Positions 8,207-15,950 are shown, counted from the first letter of the stretch. The stretch: 64,000 nucleotides of DNA from PALSA-612 sp963704335 (GCA_963704335.1 OY969889.1:1736001-1800000); one strand, 5' to 3'. Numbers and translations: made by a program. Notes: generated by a model from the sequence alone, not told the origin.

Positions 8207-9066
8207 AGCTCGGAGCCGTCTTCCCACAGACCGAGATCGGCGCCGACCCGGAGGGCGTGCGTGAGTTCGCGCAGGCCGTGCAGGAGCTCCGCTTCGACCA
8301 CTTGCTCGCCTACGACCACGTGCTGGGAGCGGACGACGCCCGCCATCCGGACCTCGTCGGCCCGTATCGCGCCGAGCACATGTTCCACGAGATCCTCGTG
8401 CTCTTCGGCTACCTGGCCGGCGTGGCACCCGGCCTCGAGCTCGTCACCGGAGTCGTCATCACCGGACAGCGCCAGACGGCGCTGCTCGCCAAGCAGGCGG
8501 CGGAGATCGACGTGCTCACGGGCGGGCGCTTCCGCCTCGGTCTCGGCATCGGCTGGAACCCGGTCGAGTACGAGGCGCTGGGCATGAACTTCCACGATCG
8601 CGGGCGCCGCCTGGAGGAGCAGATCGACCTCATGCGGCGGCTGTGGACGGAGGCCGTCATCGACTACGACGGCCGCTGGCACAAGGTCACGGCCGCTGGT
8701 CTGAATCCGCTGCCCGTCCAGCAGCCGATCCCGATCTGGATCGGCGGCTCCGCCGAGCGCGCGCTCAAGCGCACCGCGCTGCTCGCAGACGGCTTCTTCC
8801 CGCAACGGCCGCTCGAGGGCGGCTGGCCGAAGACGATGGAGCAGATGCGGACGTGGGTGGAGGAGGCCGGACGCGACTGGCAGGCGTTCGGCATCGAGCA
8901 GCGGATCAACGTCGCCACAGGAACGCCCGACGACTGGCGGCAGACGGCCGAGGAGTGGATCGCGCTCGGTGCCACTCACCTGTCACTCGCGACGATGGGC
9001 GGCGGGTTCGAGGACGTCGGCGCGCACATCGAGCGGCTGCGAGAAGCGAAGGAGGCACTCACGTGA
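8203..9066 (+). CDS. LLM-class F420-dependent oxidoreductase
   Basis: A 287-residue luciferase-like TIM-barrel protein beginning MKLGAVFPQTEIG. Typical family blocks are visible: TGVVITGQRQTALLAKQAAEID (cofactor region), GRFRLGLGIGWNPVEYEALG and PIWIGG. Homologues use coenzyme F420, or FMN in the SsuD/NtaA branch. Its position behind a sulfonate/taurine-type ABC importer invites an organosulfur or heterocycle role, as in SsuD, but the sequence is closer to the TIGR03619-type F420 proteins. ATG overlaps the upstream stop (ATGA) and the gene ends in GTGA with the next. Confidence 0.85.
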   Translation: MKLGAVFPQTEIGADPEGVREFAQAVQELRFDHLLAYDHVLGADDARHPDLVGPYRAEHMFHEILVLFGYLAGVAPGLELVTGVVITGQRQTALLAKQAAEIDVLTGGRFRLGLGIGWNPVEYEALGMNFHDRGRRLEEQIDLMRRLWTEAVIDYDGRWHKVTAAGLNPLPVQQPIPIWIGGSAERALKRTALLADGFFPQRPLEGGWPKTMEQMRTWVEEAGRDWQAFGIEQRINVATGTPDDWRQTAEEWIALGATHLSLATMGGGFEDVGAHIERLREAKEALT

Positions 9067-9686
9067 TCGTGCCGGAGCCGATCGAGCGCTACGCGGAGGA
9101 GCACACGTCGCCGCCCGAGCAGCTCCTCGTCGAGCTCGAGGCCGAGACGAACGCGACGCTCACCTATCCGCAGATGATGGCCGGGGTCGTCCAGGGACGG
9201 TTCCTCGAGTTTCTCGTCTACAGCCTCGGTGCTCGCCGCGTGCTCGAGATCGGCACGTACAGCGGCTACGCCGCGTTGTCCATGGCGGAAGGTCTCCCGC
9301 CCGACGGCCGCATCGACACGTGCGAGATCGACGAGCAGCACGCGGAAGTTGCGAGGCGCCACATCGCCCGCAGCCCCTATGCGGATCGCATCACCGTGCA
9401 TGTGGGCCCGGCGATCGAAACGATCTCACAGCTCGACGGGGAGTTCGACTTCGTCTTCATCGATGCCGACAAGACGGGCTACATCGACTACTACGAGGCC
9501 GTTCTGCCCCGGCTCTCCGAGCGTGCTCTCATCGCCGCCGACAACACGCTGTCCGGCGGCCGCGCGGTCGACGGCTCACGGCCCGAGATCGTCGCCTTCA
9601 ACGAGCACGTCCTCGGTGACGAACGGGTAGTCAGCGTCTTGCTTCCGTTCCGCGACGGCGTCACGCTCATCCGCCGCCGTTCATAA
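9063..9686 (+). CDS. SAM-dependent O-methyltransferase (caffeoyl-CoA OMT family)
   Basis: A 207-residue class I methyltransferase. The SAM-binding block VLEIGTYSGYAALSMA (about 59-74), the acidic residue in IDTCEIDEQ and the metal-associated FVFIDADKTGYIDYYE block (about 136-150) match the cation-dependent catechol/caffeoyl-CoA group. DNTLSGG follows as expected. GTG at 9063 overlaps the previous stop. Its 3' end overlaps the end of the convergent winged-helix gene by 20 bases. It probably methylates a vicinal-diol or other small substrate; its place in an operon with an F420-type enzyme suggests a shared pathway. Confidence 0.85.
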   Translation: MIVPEPIERYAEEHTSPPEQLLVELEAETNATLTYPQMMAGVVQGRFLEFLVYSLGARRVLEIGTYSGYAALSMAEGLPPDGRIDTCEIDEQHAEVARRHIARSPYADRITVHVGPAIETISQLDGEFDFVFIDADKTGYIDYYEAVLPRLSERALIAADNTLSGGRAVDGSRPEIVAFNEHVLGDERVVSVLLPFRDGVTLIRRRS

Positions 9687-10680
9687 AGGCGGCCAGCCGG
9701 CTCCCTTCGGTGCGTAGCTCCCGGAGCGCCGCCCGCGACAGCCGCTCATAGGGCTCGAGCTCGATGCGTCCGTCGTCGTAGCGCCACGCGCCCGCGACAC
9801 GGCCGTCGACGAGAAAGGTCGGGACGGACGGCGGGTTCTTGTTGTCGAAGACGACCGGGCGGTACTCCTCCGGGAGGATGCCCGCGCGGCGCGCGTGGAC
9901 GAGTAGAACCGCGTCCCACCAGGGCAAGAAGCGAACCGGCGCCGGAGTGTCGGCCGGTGGCAACGGAGCACGGGGGAGATCGAGCAGCTCGCGGCCCCGT
10001 TCGTCGCGAAAGCGGCGCAGCCGCAATCGCTCGAGCGCGGGGGCGAGCAGTCGGACTGGAACTCCGGCCCAGGACGAGGCGTCCTCGAGCGCGGCCGGAC
10101 CGAAGCCGCGGAGGTACGACCGGATGAGATGGTCGTGGCCGTCTGCCTCCGAGACCGTGCCCGACCCGATCCACTGCTCGGCGAGCGCGTAGCGATCCGC
10201 GCGGCGTCGCTCCCACGTCCCCGACGGCGGCGCGCGGACGACGTTCTCCCAGAGCTGCGCGCGTCCGTCGAGCTCCTTCGCCGGGACCGGGCCGGAGAGG
10301 AGCGCCGCCCTCAGCTTCGCGGCCCGCTGCCGCATCTCACGGGGGGTCGCCTTGTCTACCCGCAGCTGCCATTCGCAAGCAGCGCGCCGCAGGCCTGCTG
10401 CGTACGGCCAGTACTCCCGCGCGGAGACGAGGTGGATGGTCGTCCGCATCAGCGTCCCCTGGACGACCGTCCGACGATCGAGAGCGCGTGTCAACTGTTC
10501 GCGGCGGAAGTCCTCGAAGCACGACCAGAGCCGGATGTACGCGTTCGGCGCGTACTGGTTCTGGATGCCTCCCATCCGCTCGAGCGCGACGGGGATGGAC
10601 AGCGTCGACCGTTGGAGGAGCAGCTGGCGGGCGAGCAGCGCGCGGTTCAACTCCTGCTGCGTGAGCACGCGCTCGCTCAC
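9667..10680 (-). CDS. AlkZ-like winged-helix (HTH_42) protein, copy 1 of 3
   Basis: A 337-residue member of the HTH_42 superfamily, which contains the DNA glycosylases AlkZ and YcaQ. The N-terminal LTQQELNRALLARQLLLQR block and the motif IQNQYAP (Gln-x-Gln, about residue 38) match the catalytic QxQ of AlkZ-type enzymes. Winged-helix segments follow (HDHLIRSYLRGFGPAALEDASSWAG) and a beta-rich C-terminal part (FLVDGRVAGAWRYD). GTG at 10680 overlaps the stop of copy 2 (GTGA). It is the most diverged of the three copies. Role by family: removal of alkylated or cross-linked bases; not shown here. Confidence 0.75.
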   Translation of the reverse strand: MSERVLTQQELNRALLARQLLLQRSTLSIPVALERMGGIQNQYAPNAYIRLWSCFEDFRREQLTRALDRRTVVQGTLMRTTIHLVSAREYWPYAAGLRRAACEWQLRVDKATPREMRQRAAKLRAALLSGPVPAKELDGRAQLWENVVRAPPSGTWERRRADRYALAEQWIGSGTVSEADGHDHLIRSYLRGFGPAALEDASSWAGVPVRLLAPALERLRLRRFRDERGRELLDLPRAPLPPADTPAPVRFLPWWDAVLLVHARRAGILPEEYRPVVFDNKNPPSVPTFLVDGRVAGAWRYDDGRIELEPYERLSRAALRELRTEGSRLAAFMNGGG

Positions 10681-11573
10681 GGGAGGAACTCGAGCAGCCG
10701 CTCCTCCTCGGCGGCGAGCTCGTCGCGCACCGCCTTCGGAAGCCGCTCGAAGGGCTCGATGCGCACGCGCTTCTTCTCGAACTTCCAGGTGCCGGCGACG
10801 AAGCCGTCGACGAGAATCGTCTGCGCCACGTCGCCGTTCGGCGCAATCACCCGCTTGCGGTAGCGGTCGGGAAGGATCCGCGCGCGCTCGGGAGGCGCAT
10901 AGGCGAGCAGTGAGGAGTCCCACTTGGGCAGCAGCCGAACGGGCGCCGGTGTGTCCGCCGAGGGGAGTGGCGCGCGTGCGACGTCGTGCAGCAGCCGGCC
11001 CGCCTCGTCGCGGAACGTTCGAGGGGCCTCGTCGAGCACCGCGCGGATCGCCGGCGTGGGCACGCCCATCCACGAAGCCATGTCGTCGATCGTGGCCGGG
11101 CCGAAGGCAGCGAGATAGCGGCGGACGAGATGCCGCATCGGCTCGCGCGGCATCTTCGGAGCGACGCCGACCCACTCCTCGTACGGGATGAACTGCGCTC
11201 CACGGTAGAAGCTGTACGTCCCCGACGGCGGCAGGTGAACGAGCCGTTTGAGCATGAAGCTGTACGCGGGGCGGGCGTCGACGAGCGCAGCGACGTATAC
11301 CGGGTAGTCGGCGCTCGACACGAGATGAAGCGTCGCGCGCATGAGCGTCGCCTTCACGACTCTCTTCTGAGCGAGAGCGCCCTCCAGCTGCGGGATCCGG
11401 AAACCCTCCAGCCGCGTCCAGAGGGCGACGTACGGCGCGGGCGACCACTGGGCCTGCAGGGCGCCCAGGCGCTCGATTGCACGCGCCACGGGCAGGCGCG
11501 CTCGCTGCAGCAGCAGCTGCCGCGCGAGCAGCGCGCGGTTCAACTCCCGCTGCGTGAGTACGCGCTCACTCAC
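10677..11573 (-). CDS. AlkZ-like winged-helix (HTH_42) protein, copy 2 of 3, internally deleted
   Basis: A 298-residue paralogue with LGALQAQWSP carrying the QxQ motif. Compared with copy 3 it lacks about 54 residues between ADYPVYVAALVDAR and LVHLPPSGTY, where copy 3 has the ERLFPVDLDVIADRLRQE segment; the frame is kept. The rest is very close to copy 3, including DNA blocks of 139 and 89 bases with no difference. GTG at 11573 overlaps the stop of copy 3, so the three genes are translationally coupled. The lost segment belongs to the second winged-helix region, so DNA binding may be altered or lost. Confidence 0.72.
   Translation of the reverse strand: MSERVLTQRELNRALLARQLLLQRARLPVARAIERLGALQAQWSPAPYVALWTRLEGFRIPQLEGALAQKRVVKATLMRATLHLVSSADYPVYVAALVDARPAYSFMLKRLVHLPPSGTYSFYRGAQFIPYEEWVGVAPKMPREPMRHLVRRYLAAFGPATIDDMASWMGVPTPAIRAVLDEAPRTFRDEAGRLLHDVARAPLPSADTPAPVRLLPKWDSSLLAYAPPERARILPDRYRKRVIAPNGDVAQTILVDGFVAGTWKFEKKRVRIEPFERLPKAVRDELAAEEERLLEFLP
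10789..10877. repeat. 89-bp block identical to 11682-11770
   Basis: The 3' part of copy 2 and of copy 3 of the winged-helix genes share 89 consecutive identical bases (10789-10877 and 11682-11770), coding the DGFVAGTW-upstream region. Flanking codons differ, so identity is patchy. Confidence 0.8.
11404..11542. repeat. 139-bp block identical to 12459-12597
   Basis: The 5' ends of copies 2 and 3 share 139 consecutive identical bases (11404-11542 and 12459-12597), coding the ELNRALLARQ to RLEGF region with the QxQ motif. This points to recent duplication or gene conversion. Confidence 0.8.
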
Positions 11574-12631
11574 GGTAGGAACTCCAGCAGCCGCTCTTCC
11601 TCGGCCTCGAGCTCGTCACGCACCGCCTTCGGAAGGCGCGCGAAGGGCTCGACCTGGACGCGCTTCTTCTCGACCTTCCACGTGCCGGCGACGAAGCCGT
11701 CGACGAGAATCGTCTGCGCCACGTCGCCGTTCGGCGCAATCACCCGCTTGCGGTAGCGGTCGGGAAGGATTCGGGCGCGCTCAGGGGGCGCATAGGCGAG
11801 GAGTGACGAGTCCCACTTGGGAAGCAGGCGCACCGGTGCGGGCGTGTCCGCCGAGGGAAGTGGCGCGCGTGCGATGTCGTACAACAGCCGGCCCGCCTCG
11901 TCGCGGAAGGTTCGAGGCGCTTCGTCGAGCACCGCGCGGATCGGCGGCGTTCGCACGCCCATCCAGGAGGCCATGTCGTCGATCGTCGCCGGGCCGAACG
12001 CCGCGAGATAACGCCGTACGAGATGCCGCATCGGCTCCGGCGGCACAGCAGGAGACGCGCCAATCCAGTTCTCGAATGGGACGAAGTGTGCGCCGCGATA
12101 GAACCCGTACGTCCCGGAGGGCGGCAGGTGGACGAGCCGCGCGTGCATGAAGGCGACTGTCCAGAACGGCCAGATCTCACCACGCTGCTTGAGCGGGCGC
12201 CCGGCCAAGCCGATCATGAGCTCGCGCCAACGGTCCCACGTCCGCGGCGGCTCCCTTGTCTCCTGGCGGAGGCGGTCGGCGATGACATCGAGGTCTACCG
12301 GAAACAACCGTTCCACCGTGGCTCGGCGGGCATCGACGATCGCCGCGGCGAAGATCGGGTAGTCGGCGCTCGACACGAGATGAAGCGTCGAGCGCATGAG
12401 CGTCGCCTTCACGACTCTCTTCTGAGCGAGAGCACGCTCGAGCTGCGCGATCCGGAAGCCCTCCAGCCGCGTCCAGAGGGCGACGTACGGCGCGGGCGAC
12501 CACTGGGCCTGCAGGGCGCCCAGGCGCTCGATTGCACGCGCCACGGGCAGGCGCGCTCGCTGCAGCAGCAGCTGCCGCGCGAGCAGCGCGCGGTTCAGCT
12601 CTCGCAGGCTGAGGACGCGCTCGGCCACCAC
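11570..12631 (-). CDS. AlkZ-like winged-helix (HTH_42) protein, copy 3 of 3 (first in operon)
   Basis: A 353-residue full-length member with LGALQAQWSPAPYVALW (Gln-x-Gln at about 39-41), the helix-rich RWRELMIGLAGRPLKQRGE segment, RHLVRRYLAAFGPATIDDMASWMG and a C-terminal DGFVAGTWKVEKKRV beta region. This is the promoter-proximal gene of the minus-strand triplet. GTG at 12631 follows GATACT by exactly six bases, indicating leaderless initiation; a second in-frame GTG is at 12628. Family knowledge: AlkZ unhooks azinomycin cross-links; many actinobacteria carry several such paralogues of unknown target. Confidence 0.8.
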   Translation of the reverse strand: MVAERVLSLRELNRALLARQLLLQRARLPVARAIERLGALQAQWSPAPYVALWTRLEGFRIAQLERALAQKRVVKATLMRSTLHLVSSADYPIFAAAIVDARRATVERLFPVDLDVIADRLRQETREPPRTWDRWRELMIGLAGRPLKQRGEIWPFWTVAFMHARLVHLPPSGTYGFYRGAHFVPFENWIGASPAVPPEPMRHLVRRYLAAFGPATIDDMASWMGVRTPPIRAVLDEAPRTFRDEAGRLLYDIARAPLPSADTPAPVRLLPKWDSSLLAYAPPERARILPDRYRKRVIAPNGDVAQTILVDGFVAGTWKVEKKRVQVEPFARLPKAVRDELEAEEERLLEFLP

Positions 12632-12636
12632 CGGAG

Positions 12637-12643
12637 TATCGTG
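12637..12643. promoter_or_regulatory. Overlapping divergent leaderless -10 boxes
   Basis: Forward TATCGT (12637-12642) stands six bases before ATG 12649; reverse GATACT (12643 to 12638) stands six bases before GTG 12631. The two -10 boxes occupy almost the same DNA, so polymerase can serve only one gene at a time from here. Confidence 0.5.
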
Positions 12644-12648
12644 GAGCG

Positions 12649-12933
12649 ATGCCGCTCAAGCTCCACCGCTGCCGGTTCACGTGGGTGCCGTTCGACACGT
12701 GCTCGCGAGTGCAGCATGCGCTCGACGACATGGGAATCCCGTACGAGCTCGAGATCCACCCGATCGCCCGCTGGAAGCGGGATGCGATGGTCGAGCTCTC
12801 CGGCCAGAAGTACTACCCCGTCATCGAGTTCGAGGACGGCAGCGTCTACCGCGACGAATCGAGGTCGATGGCGGCCGCGATCCGCGCGGGTACGCTCGAC
12901 GAGAAGCGCGGGACCGTGGTTACCTCGGGCTAG
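12649..12933 (+). CDS. Glutathione S-transferase N-terminal / glutaredoxin-like small protein
   Basis: A 94-residue protein with a thioredoxin-fold pattern: beta strand KLHRCRFTW, helix CSRVQHALDDMGIPYELEIHPI, then YYPVIEFEDGSVYRDESRSMAAAI, where the cis-Pro strand and Glu/Ser helix match GST N-terminal domains. Only one Cys stands at the active-site position (DTCSRV), so any redox chemistry would be monothiol. It lacks the GST helical domain. ATG 12649 follows a -10 box by six bases with no ribosome site. The 3' end overlaps the convergent hypothetical gene by 14 bases. Confidence 0.72.
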   Translation: MPLKLHRCRFTWVPFDTCSRVQHALDDMGIPYELEIHPIARWKRDAMVELSGQKYYPVIEFEDGSVYRDESRSMAAAIRAGTLDEKRGTVVTSG

Positions 12934-13273
12934 AGCGATCCAGTAGCTGCAACAGCTCATGCGCCGCCAACTCGATCTCCTTGTGCCGCCACTCCGCAGC
13001 GCGGTACACGCACGCGATCAGGCCTGTGCGGTGCAGTCGCCGTAAGTCGCCGTAGACGAAGGCGTAGCGCGCCTTGGTCTCGTCGGACGCGCCCTCGGTC
13101 AAGCCGAGGTGCCACTCCGAGTACTCCGTCCACGAATGCGACTCGAGGAACTCGTTCTCTGCCTCGGCGTTTGGCTGCGCCTCACCCCAGTCGCTGTCGA
13201 GCACGTACTGTCGGGCGCGAATCAGCTGTCGAGCTCGCTTGACGGCGCGTTCGTTGACTTCGTACGAGGCCAC
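12920..13273 (-). CDS. Conserved actinobacterial protein of unknown function
   Basis: A 117-residue soluble protein. The blocks WTEYSEWHLGLTEGASDETKARYAFVYGD, reported here in shorter form as EWHLGLTEG and ARYAFVYGD, and AEWRHKEIELAAHELL are familiar from a widespread uncharacterised actinobacterial family. It is mostly helical and lacks signal peptide or membrane segments. GTG at 13273 follows CACAAT by seven bases, compatible with leaderless initiation divergent from the tRNA promoter. No function can be assigned. Confidence 0.75.
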   Translation of the reverse strand: MASYEVNERAVKRARQLIRARQYVLDSDWGEAQPNAEAENEFLESHSWTEYSEWHLGLTEGASDETKARYAFVYGDLRRLHRTGLIACVYRAAEWRHKEIELAAHELLQLLDRSSPR

Positions 13274-13301
13274 TGGCTGGATTGTGCCGCTTCGGCGGCG
13301 C

Positions 13302-13307
13302 TAGAAT
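13302..13307 (+). promoter_or_regulatory. -10 box of the tRNA-Ala gene
   Basis: TAGAAT at 13302-13307 lies 11 bases before the mature tRNA 5' end. Just upstream, GCCGC-TTCG-GCGGC (13286-13299) is a perfect hairpin with a UUCG tetraloop whose role is unclear. Confidence 0.5.
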
Positions 13308-13318
13308 GTTTTCCTCGC

Positions 13319-13391
13319 GGGGCTATAGCTCAGCTGGGAGAGCGCCTGGATCGCACCCAGGAGGTCAGCGGTTCGAATCCGCTTAGCTCCA
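13319..13391 (+). tRNA. tRNA-Ala, anticodon CGC
   Basis: A complete 73-base cloverleaf: acceptor GGGGCTA pairs with TAGCTCC including the G3:U70 wobble that identifies alanine tRNAs; D arm GCTC/GAGC; anticodon stem CCTGG/CCAGG with loop ATCGCAC (anticodon CGC, reading GCG); T arm AGCGG/CCGCT with loop TTCGAAT. The discriminator base is A and CCA is not encoded. A perfect hairpin follows directly. Confidence 0.95.
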
Positions 13392-13393
13392 TA

Positions 13394-13419
13394 GCTCGGA
13401 AATCTCACGATTTCCGAGC
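13394..13419. repeat. Palindromic element A (11-bp stem), directly after tRNA-Ala
   Basis: GCTCGGAAATC (13394-13404), loop TCAC, GATTTCCGAGC (13409-13419) form a perfect 11-bp stem. It may terminate the tRNA transcript, but it also recurs in inverted orientation at 17746-17771 with 2 differences in 26 bases, and the preceding CCATAG is shared too. Confidence 0.75.
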
Positions 13420-13538
13420 GGGAGATGCGTGGTCTCCGAGAGCCGTCGTGAGTCGCGCCTGTCATGCCGGTCGCGGCGGCGAGCGTCTGCGGTTAGCTCG
13501 CGTCGTAGCTTCGACAACGTCGTGCCACACTGCTCCCC

Positions 13539-14768
13539 GTGCCGACCGAGGCCCAGGCCTTTCGATTCTGGCTGAGGCTGGGGATGATCAGCTTTGGCGG
13601 GCCTGCCGGTCAGGTCGCGATCATGCACGACGAGCTGGTCGAGAGGCGGGGCTGGATCTCGGAGCGCCGCTTCCTTCATGCGCTCAACTTCTGCATGACG
13701 CTGCCTGGCCCAGAGGCACAGCAGCTCGCGACGTACGTGGGGTATTCGATGTACGGCGTTCGCGGAGCGATCACCGCCGGCGGCCTGTTCGTGTTGCCGT
13801 CGTTCGTGCTCCTCTGCGTCATGAGCGCCGTCTACGTCGAGTACGGCGAAGTGGCTGCAGTGGCTGGAGTGGTCCGCGGTCTGGGTGCCGCAGTGATTGC
13901 CCTCATCGCCGCGGCAGTCCTCCGCGTCGGTGGACGGGTGATCAAGACCCCGGCAGGGCTGGTGATTGCCGCAATCGCCTTCGTCTTGATGATCGTGGGC
14001 GCCCCGTTTCTCGCGGTCATCGCCGTCGCAGCGCTGGTGGGCTACGCGATAGGACGCACGAAGCCGGAGCTTCTTGCAGACCCCTCGAGCTACGAAGACG
14101 ACGCCCCCGAGCCCATACGAGCCGAGACTCGACTGCGGAGGCGGTTCGTGAAGTCGCTGCTCATATGGCTCGTGCCCGTCGGCTTGCTGCTGCTCGCAGG
14201 TGGCCTCGTCGCGGAGCTCGCCGGGTTCTTCACCGTCGCAGCCCTGGTGACCTTCGGCGGTGCGTACGCCGTGCTGCCGTTCGTGGCGCAGGCAGCGGTC
14301 GACCGCTTCGACTGGCTTTCGGCGGACGACATGGTGGCGGGCTTGGCGTTGGGCGAATCGACACCCGGCCCGCTGATCATGGTGAACACGTTCGTGGGCT
14401 TCCTCGCCGGCTACAACGTCAACGGTGGTCTCGCATGGGGATTGGCGGGCGCGACCATCGCCACCTTCTGCACCTTCGTGCCATCGTTCGTGTTCATCAT
14501 CGGCGGGGCGCCGTTGATAGACCGCATCCGGACCACGGGCGCGTTCCCCGCAGCCTTGAACGGCCTCACGGTTGCGGTAGTCGGCGTGATCGGCGCGCTC
14601 GCGGTGTATGTCGCGCGTAACGCTGCATTCAGCGATGGCGATCCGGATTGGCTCGTCATCGCCCTCGCCACTGTCGCGTTTGTCGCGGTCGTGCGCTACA
14701 GGGTCGGGGTAGTCGCCGTCGTGGCCGCGTGCGCCGTCGTCGGACTCGTCGCGAGCATGTGGGCCTAG
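13539..14768 (+). CDS. chrA: Chromate-transporter family protein (two CHR domains)
   Basis: A 409-residue membrane protein of the long-chain CHR family. The first domain opens with FWLRLGMISFGGPAGQVAIM and ERRGWISE, the second contains AALVTFGGAYAVLPFVAQ and DMVAGLALGESTPGPLIM, the usual inverted repeat of CHR domains. About ten to twelve helices are predicted. ChrA homologues export chromate (sometimes sulfate) using the proton gradient; many members have no proven substrate. GTG 13539 is preceded by CACACT at seven bases and has no ribosome site. It lies inside the segment bounded by the two palindromic elements. Confidence 0.85.
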   Translation: MPTEAQAFRFWLRLGMISFGGPAGQVAIMHDELVERRGWISERRFLHALNFCMTLPGPEAQQLATYVGYSMYGVRGAITAGGLFVLPSFVLLCVMSAVYVEYGEVAAVAGVVRGLGAAVIALIAAAVLRVGGRVIKTPAGLVIAAIAFVLMIVGAPFLAVIAVAALVGYAIGRTKPELLADPSSYEDDAPEPIRAETRLRRRFVKSLLIWLVPVGLLLLAGGLVAELAGFFTVAALVTFGGAYAVLPFVAQAAVDRFDWLSADDMVAGLALGESTPGPLIMVNTFVGFLAGYNVNGGLAWGLAGATIATFCTFVPSFVFIIGGAPLIDRIRTTGAFPAALNGLTVAVVGVIGALAVYVARNAAFSDGDPDWLVIALATVAFVAVVRYRVGVVAVVAACAVVGLVASMWA

Positions 14769-14775
14769 TACCAGC

Positions 14776-14802
14776 GACGGGCGTTGACTGACTCCGCCCG
14801 TC
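14776..14802. terminator. Bidirectional hairpin between chrA and the kinase gene
   Basis: GACGGGCG (14776-14783) pairs with CGCCCGTC (14795-14802) over an 11-base loop. It lies in the 51-base gap between two convergent stops and can serve both. Confidence 0.6.
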
Positions 14803-14819
14803 CGTGACGCGGTAGGGGG

Positions 14820-15950
14820 TTACGCGCGCCGCAATTCGCCTGATCGTCGTCTGCCAGTCCGCGGTGGCGCGGCGGGTAGTTGCACCGTGACGCGGAGCCC
14901 ACCGGCTGCCCGGGGGGTGAGCGTGAGGGTTCCGACGTGTGCCTGGGCGATGCTCTTGACGATTGCCAGGCCGAGGCCGACACCTGCGTGGTCGGTGCGT
15001 ATGCGTTCGGTGCCGCGCTGAAACGGCTCGGCAAGCGTGGAAACGAACTGTGGGGTGAGCTTCTCGCCGGTGTTCTCGACGGCGAGCACCGCACTCTTGT
15101 CGTGAACGCTGGTCGTCACCCATACGGTGCCCTGTTCAGGAAGGTTGTGGACGATCGCGTTGTGCAGGAGGTTCGTAGTCAGCTGCAGCAGGAGCGCGTG
15201 TGAGCCGATGGTGGGGGTCAGGTCGCCGGAGGTCTCGATGGTGACGCCGCGTTGCTCTGCGAGTGGTAGGAGCGTTTCGGCGGCGTCTTCCGCTACGAGG
15301 GACAGGTCGACGTGATCTCGGGTGAAGGACCGCTGGTCGGCACGGCTGAGCAGGAGCAGTGCTTCGGTGAGGTCGATCGCTCGGGCGTTGACGGCGTGGA
15401 GGCGGTCGACGAGCTCCCCGGTGTCGCCGTTCTGATCGTTGCGTGCCACGTCGAGAAGGGTCTGCGTGATCGCCAGCGGGGTGCGCAGTTCGTGGGAGGC
15501 GTTGGCTGCGAATCTCTGCTGCTCGGCAACGTGCGCTTCGAGCCGCGCGAGCATGGCATCGAGGGCGTCTGCGAGCTCGCGGAACTCGTCCTGACGGCCT
15601 TCCAACTCGATCCGGTGGGAGAGTGACCCGGTCGCGGCGAGGCGTGTAGCGTCAGTGACTCGGGCCAGGGGGGCAAGCATGCGGCCGGCGAGAATCCACC
15701 CTCCCAGGAGACCGAACACCAGCAGGAACGCCAGCAGGATGACCGCGGGCCAGAAGAAGCCGTTCAGGGGGTCGGAGCGGTTCGGTGGGAACCACGGGGG
15801 GCCGTAGACCACCTCGTCGGGTATGTATCGCAGGATGCACACCCACACGGCCGCGAGCAGGACGGCGCCTGCGACCATGAGAAACCCGGCGTAGCTCAGG
15901 GTGAGTTTGAGGCGAACGCTCAAGCCGGGGGCTCTATCCACGATCTCCAC
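14820..15950 (-). CDS. Two-component sensor histidine kinase
   Basis: A 376-residue membrane kinase. Two helices (about 15-38 and 64-88) flank a short extracellular loop (RYIPDEVVYGPPWFPPNRSD). HAMP follows, then the phospho-acceptor SHELRTPLAITQ (His about 153) and ATPase motifs: N box NLLHNAIVHN, G boxes GVGLGLAIVKSIAQAH. The tiny sensor loop suggests detection of membrane or envelope stress. GTG at 15950 (alternative 15941) overlaps the end of the regulator gene by 17 bases, so the pair is coupled. It resembles CutS/TcrY-like actinobacterial kinases. It neighbours a carboxypeptidase-like gene, which may be a target. Confidence 0.88.
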   Translation of the reverse strand: MEIVDRAPGLSVRLKLTLSYAGFLMVAGAVLLAAVWVCILRYIPDEVVYGPPWFPPNRSDPLNGFFWPAVILLAFLLVFGLLGGWILAGRMLAPLARVTDATRLAATGSLSHRIELEGRQDEFRELADALDAMLARLEAHVAEQQRFAANASHELRTPLAITQTLLDVARNDQNGDTGELVDRLHAVNARAIDLTEALLLLSRADQRSFTRDHVDLSLVAEDAAETLLPLAEQRGVTIETSGDLTPTIGSHALLLQLTTNLLHNAIVHNLPEQGTVWVTTSVHDKSAVLAVENTGEKLTPQFVSTLAEPFQRGTERIRTDHAGVGLGLAIVKSIAQAHVGTLTLTPRAAGGLRVTVQLPAAPPRTGRRRSGELRRA

